64,000 nucleotides of DNA from RH-AL1 sp965249685. Lineage in GTDB: Bacteria > Pseudomonadota > Alphaproteobacteria > Rhizobiales > Beijerinckiaceae. The notes under the pieces were generated by a model. That model was not told the origin of the DNA and searched no databases. It saw only the letters and a list, made by a program, of their open reading frames with translations. The DNA lies in assembly GCA_965249685.1 (NCBI GenBank), contig CBDFMN010000003.1, positions 2,666,001 through 2,730,000 on the forward strand, read 5' to 3'. Within the stretch, counting starts at the first letter, position 1; every line of letters starts with the position of its first letter. A program made the translations under genes and the position numbers. Below, piece by piece: positions 57,359 through 64,000 of the stretch.

Positions 57359-57970
57359 CTACCGTGCCCGGGGTTCGACCGGCCGCGGCACCAGAACCTC
57401 GATCTGGGCGTGGAGGACGCGCAGGCGGTCCTCGTCCGGTCGCCAGTCGAAAAGGTAGGTGTCGAAATCCTTCAGACTCTCCGCGTGCAGCTCGGTCAAC
57501 ATCGTCTCGTCTTCGTCGAGGATGGCCCAAGCGGCGCGGCGGACGGCGGCCGTGATGCTTTTTGGGTCGGCCCCGTGGACGTCGACGAAACGGGCGCGCG
57601 CGATGAGCATGGCGAACAAGGCCCGCCGGAGGTCCGCGTCCGGCCGCGCGTCGACGAGCGAGGGCGCCGTCACCCTCACGTCGATCAAGTCGGGCGCCGG
57701 CGTCTCGCGCGATAGCATCTCGGCGGCCTTGGGCACGAACTCCTGCTGCAGCCGCTCCTGGTGCATGACCGCCACCTGATAGACGAAGCCCACCGTAGCG
57801 GCAGGCGCCCCCACCGCGGCGCAGCCCCAGAGCAGGTTGCGGACACTCGATTGCGACACGATGGCGGCGCAGGCCAACCAGAACGAAGCCGTCCGCAGGC
57901 GCTCGGCGGGATCTCCCCGAGGACGCGTGCCCGTGGCCGCGCGGGGAGGGGAAGCTGTCTGACGCGCCAT
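57359..57970 (-). CDS. Membrane-anchored hypothetical protein
   Basis: A 203-residue protein with one or two N-terminal membrane segments (NLLWGCAAVGAPAATVGFVY) and a soluble C-terminal domain (RALFAMLIARARFVDVHGAD; LRVLHAQIEVLVPRP). No family is recognised. It converges on the cysteine-peptidase gene, 13 bases apart. The ATG at 57970 is used; a longer frame to 58123 is less likely. Confidence 0.6.
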   Translation of the reverse strand: MARQTASPPRAATGTRPRGDPAERLRTASFWLACAAIVSQSSVRNLLWGCAAVGAPAATVGFVYQVAVMHQERLQQEFVPKAAEMLSRETPAPDLIDVRVTAPSLVDARPDADLRRALFAMLIARARFVDVHGADPKSITAAVRRAAWAILDEDETMLTELHAESLKDFDTYLFDWRPDEDRLRVLHAQIEVLVPRPVEPRAR

Positions 57971-58264
57971 GCGAGACCTGTCGCCTGGGACACGGGTGAG
58001 GGATCGTTGACCCCTTGGATAAGCCCCGCTGCTTGCCGAACACTTAAGGATGCGCCACCGCGAAGCGTCAGCGCCGAGTGGGCCGCTGCCGCCGTCGAAC
58101 CGGACGCGCCGCGCGCTTGACACAGGCTTCTATCAAACGGGGCGAGGGCGCTCTCCAACCGGGACAGCGGAGGTTTTCTCAACCATACTTGGTGGCGAGT
58201 GTTTGGCAGCACGTCTTGGCGGCGACGCCCGGGCGAGGATCGCGCCAGGTCCGGGAGGCTCGCG

Positions 58265-59176
58265 TTGATAGAACCACCAGCACGCAAGGCGTTCGGCGCG
58301 ATGGCGGGCCTCGCGGTCGCGTTGGCCACCGGCGCCTCCGCTTGGGCCGCGGACGGCAAGGAGCCCGACACGAAGGGGACGGACAAGACCGGGACCTCGC
58401 TCCTGAACCCGACGCCGGACGCCGAGTTGCGGCCGTTCTCCCCGGACCGTCCCACGAAGATCACCGCGCCCTTCACCGTCGATGCCGGACGAGTGCAGAT
58501 CGAGAGCGACTTCGGCATCTACAGCCGCACCAATTACGGCGGGCAGACCACCCAGACCTTCCAGGCGCTCGATCCGACCATCAAGCTTGGCGTCCTGAGC
58601 AACGTCGACGTTGAAATGACCCTCGGCGGGTTCCAGAGCGTGCGGCAATCGACCAACGGCGTCGCGGGCTCGGCCATCCGGTTCACCGGCTTCGGCGACG
58701 TCTTCTTCAGGGCCAAGGTCAACCTGCTCGGCAACGACGGCGGTGACTACACCTTCGCCGTCATCCCCTACGTCAAGGTTCCCAGCTCCTCGCCGGCCAG
58801 CCTCGCGCTCGGCAACGGCGTGGTCGAGGGCGGCGGCCTGGCCATCCTCCAGATCGCCCTGCCGCAGGACTTCACGCTCATCCTGCAGACGGAGGGCGAT
58901 GCCCTCAAAGGCGGCAACGACTCGCGCCGGCACGCGAATTTCGTCAACATCGCCAACATCACGCACGCGGTGCCCGGCATCGCCGACCTCTCCGCCTCCG
59001 CCGAGATCTACACGTCGGTGAGCACCGACCGATTCACGCCCAACCAATATACCGCCGATGTCGCCCTGGCCTACCTGCTGACGAAGAACACGCAACTCGA
59101 CGTCGGGACCAACATCGGACTCAACCGGGCCGCGCCCGGGGTGCAGGTGTATGGCGGCATCGCACAACGGTTCTAG
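58265..59176 (+). CDS. Outer-membrane transporter-like protein (phenol MetA-pathway family)
   Basis: A 303-residue beta-barrel-type protein with a signal peptide (GLAVALATGASAWA). It begins FSPDRPTKITAPFTVDAGRV, typical of the family annotated as 'putative MetA-pathway of phenol degradation' channels, and ends GIAQRF, the aromatic end of outer-membrane proteins. A TTG start at 58265 follows GGGAGG. Substrate unknown. Confidence 0.82.
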   Translation: MIEPPARKAFGAMAGLAVALATGASAWAADGKEPDTKGTDKTGTSLLNPTPDAELRPFSPDRPTKITAPFTVDAGRVQIESDFGIYSRTNYGGQTTQTFQALDPTIKLGVLSNVDVEMTLGGFQSVRQSTNGVAGSAIRFTGFGDVFFRAKVNLLGNDGGDYTFAVIPYVKVPSSSPASLALGNGVVEGGGLAILQIALPQDFTLILQTEGDALKGGNDSRRHANFVNIANITHAVPGIADLSASAEIYTSVSTDRFTPNQYTADVALAYLLTKNTQLDVGTNIGLNRAAPGVQVYGGIAQRF

Positions 59177-59211
59177 GCCCCGCCACGGCGCCCGCCCCGT
59201 TGCCTATGGTC

Positions 59212-59865
59212 TCAGGCGGCGGCGACACCCGTCCCCACCGGGCAAGCCACGCCTGTCCCACCGAGCCCGCAATAGCCGGCCGGGTTCTTGGCGAGATATT
59301 GCTGGTGGTAGGTTTCCGCATAGTAGAACAGCGGAGTATCCAGAACCTCGGTCGTGATCGGGCCGTAGCCCTGGGCCTGGAGCGCGGGGCCGTAGCACGC
59401 GACGATCGCGCGGGCCTCGGCCTGCTGGGCCGGGGTGCCGTAGATGCCGGAACGGTACTGTGTCCCCACGTCGTTGCCCTGCCGCATGCCCTGCGTCGGG
59501 TTATGGCTCTCCAAAAAGGTCCTGACCAGGGTCGCGTAGGCGACGACGACCGGATCATAGACCACGAGCACCACCTCGTTGTGTCCCGTCCGGCCGGTGC
59601 AGACCTCCTCGTAGGTCGGGTTCGGCGTCGTGCCGGCCGCATAACCCACCGCCGTGGTGTAGACGCCCGGCATCGTCCAGAACTTGCGTTCCGCGCCCCA
59701 GAAGCAGCCGAGGCCGAAAACCGCCGTCTCCATGCCTGCGGGAAATGGCGGCTGCAGAGGGTGCCCGTTGACGAAGTGCTTGTGCGCCGTCGGCAGCGCC
59801 TCCACGCGACCTGGCAACGCCTCGTCGCGGGTCGGAACACTCATAGGCTTGCGCAGGGAAAACAT
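59212..59865 (-). CDS. msrA: Peptide-methionine (S)-S-oxide reductase MsrA
   Basis: A 217-residue repair enzyme reducing methionine-S-oxide. The active site is FGLGCFWGAERKFW, with the EVVLVVYDPVVV and GNDVGTQYRSGIYG segments of the family. A C-terminal extension of about 15 residues includes CGLGGTGVACPVG, carrying possible resolving cysteines. Start ATG 59865, or 59844. Confidence 0.94.
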   Translation of the reverse strand: MFSLRKPMSVPTRDEALPGRVEALPTAHKHFVNGHPLQPPFPAGMETAVFGLGCFWGAERKFWTMPGVYTTAVGYAAGTTPNPTYEEVCTGRTGHNEVVLVVYDPVVVAYATLVRTFLESHNPTQGMRQGNDVGTQYRSGIYGTPAQQAEARAIVACYGPALQAQGYGPITTEVLDTPLFYYAETYHQQYLAKNPAGYCGLGGTGVACPVGTGVAAA

Positions 59866-59963
59866 CGGGCCTCCGGGCGAGACGGGTGGAACTTGCCTTT
59901 GACCTCAGATGGAGTGGCGGCCGGGCCGCTTCAAGCCTCAAGGGGACACCGGAGGTCGCCAGA

Positions 59964-60281
59964 TCAGCGGCGGGCATAGCCGATCTTGTCGCGCGGCCGC
60001 CGGGCGGCCGCGACCAGCAGGATGCCGAGTACGCCGAGCACCAGCCACGCCGGCATCAGCAGCAAGGTCACGAGCACGGGGTCCCACAGCGGCGGCAGGT
60101 GCGCCTCGGTGGCGGCGTGAAGCTTGACCAACAAGTCGGGAAACAACGCCGAGGCGGTGCTGCCGAGAGGCATGATGGCGGGAGCGCCGGCCGCGATGGA
60201 GCGCGTGCCATCGACGATCATCGCGGCGAAGGCGACCGCGAGACAGAGGAAGCCGCAAAGGCGGAGGAGCAGGCGCAGCAT
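59964..60281 (-). CDS. Small membrane protein conserved in Rhizobiales
   Basis: A 105-residue protein with an N-terminal membrane helix (LLLRLCGFLCLAVAFAAMIV) then DGTRSIAAGAPAIMPLG, and a second helix near the C-terminus (LLMPAWLVLGVLGILLVAAA), ending KIGYARR. I recognise the pattern from Rhizobiales hypothetical proteins but not a function. The ATG at 60281 is preferred over 60389. Confidence 0.65.
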   Translation of the reverse strand: MLRLLLRLCGFLCLAVAFAAMIVDGTRSIAAGAPAIMPLGSTASALFPDLLVKLHAATEAHLPPLWDPVLVTLLLMPAWLVLGVLGILLVAAARRPRDKIGYARR

Positions 60282-60385
60282 CGGGGATCGCGGTTGGAGC
60301 CATGCCGCGGCCATCGGACGGGCGAGCGGGACGGGCCCGAGCCTCCGCTTAAGGGAGGGGCCGGATACCGTCAATGGGCGGACCA

Positions 60386-61135
60386 TCACCTCGGCGCGAC
60401 GCTGAAACGTTGCCAGTCACTCGCCACATAACGGCTGGCCTTGAGCGCGACGGCGAGAACGCGCCAGGCATAATCGCCGCCAGCATTGGGCACCCCCGCC
60501 AATAGGCTCGAAACCGCGGTGAAGCTGGCCGTCACCTCTCGCGAGCCCAAGGCGTCGAGAGCGCGCAACTCGACGTAGAACCGCACCGGTTCGGGCTGCG
60601 GACGGCACGTCCACACCAGTTCCACGCCATCGCCGACGCCCTCGGCCCGCGCACCGGCTTCCGGGACGAGGAGCGTCGGCGCCGTCAACTCCGTCGCTGC
60701 GCCCGTTTCGCGCGCGCGCAACAATCCCGCGATGCGCACGTGGGCGGCCTCCAGGTCCGAAGAGGCGAACCACGCCCGCGCCAGGTTGACGTTGCGCGGC
60801 ACGCCCTCGCCTGCCTCGTAGAGCTGGCCAAGGTTGTAGGCGGCGCGTCGGTTGCCGTGCGAGGCGGCGCGCGCATACCAGATGGCCGCCTTGGCGATGT
60901 CCCTGGCGACGCCGCGGCCGCTGTCCAACATGACCGCGACGTTGAACTCCGCCTCGGGCTCGCCGCCCTCCGCCGCACGCATGTAGGAGGCGAAGGCCGC
61001 CCGCGGGTCGCCTTGCGCATCGTAGCGCACGCCTTTGTTGAACCAATCGATCGGCCCGTCAGCGAGGGCGAACGTGCAGGCCGGGGCGAGCGAGGAGAGG
61101 GCTACCAGGAAGGCCGCGACGCGGCACGGGCGCAC
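60386..61135 (-). CDS. Sel1-repeat (TPR-like) secreted protein
   Basis: A 249-residue protein with a signal peptide (LVALSSLAPACTFALA). Two or three Sel1 repeats follow (RAAFASYMRAAEGGEPEAEF; AAIWYARAASHGNRRAAYNL; LARAWFASSDL), then a beta-rich C-terminal domain. Sel1 proteins are adaptors for envelope complexes. It lies 6 bases from the OmpA gene upstream and is probably in one operon with it. Confidence 0.82.
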   Translation of the reverse strand: MRPCRVAAFLVALSSLAPACTFALADGPIDWFNKGVRYDAQGDPRAAFASYMRAAEGGEPEAEFNVAVMLDSGRGVARDIAKAAIWYARAASHGNRRAAYNLGQLYEAGEGVPRNVNLARAWFASSDLEAAHVRIAGLLRARETGAATELTAPTLLVPEAGARAEGVGDGVELVWTCRPQPEPVRFYVELRALDALGSREVTASFTAVSSLLAGVPNAGGDYAWRVLAVALKASRYVASDWQRFSVAPR

Positions 61136-61141
61136 GCCGGT

Positions 61142-61624
61142 CTAGCGCCAGGAGATCTCGACGCGGCGGTTCTTGACTTCCGGCACTCCCGCGTTCGTCG
61201 GCACCGGCAGTTCCGTCTGGCCCTTGGCGAGCACCTGGAAGCGATCGGCCGGGATGCCCCGATCGAGCAGGCCGCGCAGCACTGCCGTCGCGCGACGCTG
61301 GGATAGGGCCAAATTGGCCTGGGCGTCTCCTACACGGTCGGACGTGCCCGTCAGCATCATCACGATCGGTCTGCCCTCGTTGTACGCCCGCGAAGCGCGA
61401 TCGAGGATGGCGCGGTCCTTCCGGCGCAGGGTGCTGCTGCCCTTGTCAAAGAACACGACCAGCGACGGAGGCGCCGCCTCCTCCTTGTTGGGGCTTCGGG
61501 GCACGGCCGGCTCGGCAAAGGCCGGCGCGACTCGAGCCACGAGGCTTGCCGTCGCGACGCCGATGAACGTGGCGCCGAACACAGAGGCCGCGATGATGCG
61601 ACGGATGGGATGCATGACTGTCAT
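61142..61624 (-). CDS. OmpA-family C-terminal domain protein
   Basis: A 160-residue periplasmic protein with a signal segment (ASVFGATFIGVATASLVARV) and a peptidoglycan-binding OmpA domain (VVFFDKGSSTLRRKDRAILD; TGTSDRVGDAQANLALSQRR; NRRVEISW). The peptidoglycan contact residues Asp and Arg appear present. The ATG at 61624 has GGAGGAGAG upstream. It lies between the coiled-coil gene and the Sel1 gene in one direction. Confidence 0.88.
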   Translation of the reverse strand: MTVMHPIRRIIAASVFGATFIGVATASLVARVAPAFAEPAVPRSPNKEEAAPPSLVVFFDKGSSTLRRKDRAILDRASRAYNEGRPIVMMLTGTSDRVGDAQANLALSQRRATAVLRGLLDRGIPADRFQVLAKGQTELPVPTNAGVPEVKNRRVEISWR

Positions 61625-61663
61625 GGTACTCTCCTCCATACGGATTTGTTTTCTCATTCGATG

Positions 61664-63172
61664 TCACCCGCCGATCAGGACTTCTATCGTTCCCGGACGC
61701 GGCGGCGGGTTGGTGGGGCGGCTCCGCTTCGGTGCGGACAGGGCGAGCTCGCCGGCTAGACCTTTCGCTGTCGATCGATCGTCTCGATAGAAGTAGACAA
61801 CATGGCTTCCCGATCGCGCCCTGCGCGTCTCGACGGGTTCGTCCACGTCAAGGCCCTTCGCCTGCAACGCCGCCTTCAGCGACGTCGCGCGCCTCCGCGC
61901 CGCGTCGTTGTCCCTGGCATAGCGCAGCACGAGGTGCGGCGCGACGGAGGGTAGGGCGTTCGCACGGAGCGGTGCGGTTGTCGGTGGCGCCTTCGACGGC
62001 GGGGCGGCGGCTTCGCCGGAGCCGACGGGTGCGGCCTCGTCCGTCGCCGGCGCGCGCACCGGCTCGCCCTGCCGCGGCATGGCGGACCTTACCGCGGCAT
62101 TGTCCGGCTGCTGCAAGGCGCGCGCCGCCTGCGACCGCGCGGCGAGAAGGTCATGCTCGACGATTGCGGACCGCATCCGTTCGGCGAGGAGCTGCTTGTT
62201 GAACGCCTCGACGCTTGCGGCGGCCTCGCGTTCGGCCTCTGCGAGCCTTTGCGCGAGGGCTGCGACGCGGCCCTGCTCGGCATGGAGCGCGTCCTGCTGC
62301 TTTGCCGTCGCATCCGAAGCCTGGCCGGCCCTGCCGGCGTCCCGCGCGCCCTCTGATGCTTGCGCGAGCTGCTCGCGCAGCGCCGCCACGCTCCCGTTCA
62401 GCGCCGCCGTCTTGGCCTGCTCCGCCCGGAGCTGCTTCTGCACGTCTTCGCCGCGCGCGATCTCCAACTGCGCCGCCTTGAGCCTCGCCTCGCGATCCTT
62501 CAGCGCAGCCTCGACAGACTGAAGCGCGGCGACGTCCGCCGCCCGCTGCTTCACGGACTGCGCCAGCTCGTCACGCGCGACCGCGAGGTCGCGGTCGCGG
62601 GCTGACGCTCGCGCCTGCTCGTCCGCCAATTGCTTGCCCAGTCCCGCAAGCTGCGCGGGCGCGTTGCGCTCGATGGCGGCGAGGCGCTCGGCCAGTGCGG
62701 CGCCGCGGTTCTTCTCCGCCTGGAACTGCGCTTCCTTGTCTTTCAGGGAGGCGTCCTTGTCTTTCAGGGAAGCGTCGAAGGACTGCCGCAGCGCCTCCTC
62801 CGTGGCGCGCAGCCGTTCGGCCTGCGCCAGCTGCTCCCGCGCCGCCGCGAGTTCGCGCCCCGCCGCCTGGGCCTGCTCCTTGTCCAGTCGCTGCTGCAGC
62901 GCGGCCACGTTGCGCTGGGCCTCGGCCAGGCGGTCCGCCAGCGCGGCGGCGCGCCTCTGCTCGGCCTGTACGCTCGGGTCCGCGTCCTCGGCGCCGTCGG
63001 CGAGCTGTGCCATGTCCAGCGAGGGTCTTTCCGGCGCGGCTGCGACGGTTCGCCAAGCGATGGCGCGGAGGGTCGGAGGCGGCGCGGCCGCCGCGCGAAC
63101 CCCGACGGACAGGTCGGGCGCGGACAGCACGCGAAGGGTGAGCAAGGCCGTGCCGATCACAGGGACGATCAT
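61664..63172 (-). CDS. Long coiled-coil protein with a C-terminal LytR_C-like domain
   Basis: A 502-residue protein. One N-terminal membrane helix (MIVPVIGTALLTLRVLSA), then heptad-rich Ala/Gln/Glu/Lys sequence from about 65 to 350, and a C-terminal domain (HLVLRYARDNDAARRRATSL; GSHVVYFYRDDRSTAKGLA) resembling the LytR_C fold. The codons just upstream are open but carry no start codon back to a stop at 63286. It probably spans the periplasm beside the OmpA and Sel1 proteins. Function is inferred. Confidence 0.6.
   Translation of the reverse strand: MIVPVIGTALLTLRVLSAPDLSVGVRAAAAPPPTLRAIAWRTVAAAPERPSLDMAQLADGAEDADPSVQAEQRRAAALADRLAEAQRNVAALQQRLDKEQAQAAGRELAAAREQLAQAERLRATEEALRQSFDASLKDKDASLKDKEAQFQAEKNRGAALAERLAAIERNAPAQLAGLGKQLADEQARASARDRDLAVARDELAQSVKQRAADVAALQSVEAALKDREARLKAAQLEIARGEDVQKQLRAEQAKTAALNGSVAALREQLAQASEGARDAGRAGQASDATAKQQDALHAEQGRVAALAQRLAEAEREAAASVEAFNKQLLAERMRSAIVEHDLLAARSQAARALQQPDNAAVRSAMPRQGEPVRAPATDEAAPVGSGEAAAPPSKAPPTTAPLRANALPSVAPHLVLRYARDNDAARRRATSLKAALQAKGLDVDEPVETRRARSGSHVVYFYRDDRSTAKGLAGELALSAPKRSRPTNPPPRPGTIEVLIGG
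62732..62776 (-). repeat. Tandem 21-bp repeat inside the coiled-coil gene
   Basis: TCCTTGTCTTTCAGGGAGGC is followed directly by an almost identical 21-base copy, giving ASLKDKDASLKDKE in the protein. It is a recent in-frame duplication in the heptad region. Confidence 0.75.
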
Positions 63173-63283
63173 GGCGACCGTCGTGGCGCGAGGTTGGAGC
63201 CGGGCGACGCGGGCCGCGCGGCTTCGCGCTGCGGAGTGGCCGTCCCACGGCGTCCAAGCTCGGGGTTTCCTGTCGCCATCGTC

Positions 63284-64000
63284 CTAGACTATGCCTTTCC
63301 TGGCCGCGCGGCGTTCGTGTTCGCGCAGCGCCATCCGCGGGTTCGGGGCGCCCGGTCGCGGGCGCCGGACGCCGGCGGACAGGGGCTGGGCCATCGTCGC
63401 GGCGGCGTCCGCGCCTTCCGGCGCGGGGTCGATGTAGGCGGCGGAATCCTGGTGCTTCACCACTTTCGCCGGCACGCCCATGACGGTGGTGCCGGGTGGG
63501 ACGTCGCGCGTCACCAGCGAGTTGGCGGCGACGACGGCGCCGCTACCCACCGTGATAGGGCCGACGACGACGGCATTCGCCGCGAGGTAGACGCGGTCGC
63601 CGATCGTCGGCACGCCGCGCCGCGCGCCGCGGCCGGAGCTCCCGACCGTCACGCCCTGCGACACGTTGCAGGTGTGCCCCAACACCGCGTCCTCGTGGAA
63701 GATGATGTTGCCGAAATGGCCGATGTAGAGGCCCGGCCCGATCGTCGTCCGGCAGGGGATGGCGATGCCGGTGACGATCTCGACGGCTTTCTGGAACACG
63801 GCGGACAGCGTCAGCAGCGCGCCCTTGACCGGTTGCGGCAGCTGGGAGCGGGCGAGGCCCGAGGCCATCCGGTACTGCAGGAGTGCCCACAGCCCCTGCT
63901 CGGTGAGCAGCACGACCAGGGCCGAGGTGCCGACCCTATGCCGCCGGTACCGCGCAAAATCGGCGCGGTACAGCGCCCACCATCCGTCGCCGCGCGGCGC
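63284..64000 (-). CDS. Serine O-acetyltransferase-like hexapeptide protein, 5' end cut off
   Basis: A left-handed beta-helix acyltransferase of the CysE/colanic-acid group, running off the right edge (the frame is open to 64000: ...GWWALYRADFARYRRHRVG). The hexapeptide core includes GPGLYIGHFGNIIFHEDAVL, CNVSQGVTVG, and VTRDVPPGTTVMGVPAKVV. It may be a polysaccharide acetyltransferase or serine acetyltransferase; CysE's catalytic His/Asp cannot be told apart here. A tail of about 50 basic residues follows the core. Confidence 0.85.
   Translation of the reverse strand, partial: APRGDGWWALYRADFARYRRHRVGTSALVVLLTEQGLWALLQYRMASGLARSQLPQPVKGALLTLSAVFQKAVEIVTGIAIPCRTTIGPGLYIGHFGNIIFHEDAVLGHTCNVSQGVTVGSSGRGARRGVPTIGDRVYLAANAVVVGPITVGSGAVVAANSLVTRDVPPGTTVMGVPAKVVKHQDSAAYIDPAPEGADAAATMAQPLSAGVRRPRPGAPNPRMALREHERRAARKGIV

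Overview
The window is a GC-rich stretch of chromosome from an alphaproteobacterium, most likely of the Hyphomicrobiales (Rhizobiales). Clues are the neighbours fdxA and carD, an RpoH-type sigma factor, a Ros/MucR regulator, the lgt-midA-pgeF operon, carB followed by greA, a transglutaminase-like cysteine peptidase and several small alphaproteobacterial families (DUF2934, DUF4864, DUF302, SIMPL). The genus cannot be fixed from sequence alone; a Methylobacteriaceae/Beijerinckiaceae-like host is a guess. Nearly all of the window is ordinary coding sequence. There is one tRNA gene and no rRNA or CRISPR array.

Layout. 1-5.5 kb: fdxA, carD, rpoH, an M48 lipoprotein protease, a thermonuclease-like protein and tRNA-Arg(CCT). 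5.6-18.3 kb: a copper region in two blocks. The first holds cueR, copZ, copA, a second cueR-like gene and a DUF4396 membrane protein, with two MerR-type operators. The second holds a Met-rich secreted protein, a TolC-like lipoprotein, a Tat-exported multicopper oxidase, a CusF-like protein, copC and copD. Between them lie an IS630 scar and some unrelated genes. 18.5-38.5 kb: housekeeping and envelope genes (opgH, a HerA-like ATPase, marR, csp, pgeF-midA-lgt, phosphomannomutase, tonB, mucR, sseA, mdcH, mdcG, nei). 38.8-43.7 kb: carB and greA, separated by an apparent insertion. 43.9-53 kb: methyltransferases, two SIMPL proteins, rlmN, ridA, a chemoreceptor and a diguanylate cyclase. 52.3-56.5 kb: a tonB/receptor pair divergent from a ZnuA-like gene, with two sites resembling the alphaproteobacterial Zur box, so probably a zinc-uptake locus. 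56.7-64 kb: envelope genes, msrA, a coiled-coil/OmpA/Sel1 cluster and a partial acyltransferase.

The most unusual structure is at carB. The last 121 bp of carB are repeated about 835 bp downstream, just before greA, with 6 mismatches, 4 of them synonymous third-position changes. The enclosed DNA is clearly AT-richer than its surroundings. It encodes a small protein that is cut by an in-frame TGA just before what would be its C-terminal membrane anchor. This looks like the scar or minimal form of an element that integrates into the 3' end of carB and rebuilds the gene.

Coordinates of genes come from reading frames, start-codon context and family similarity recognised by eye. No database search was possible.
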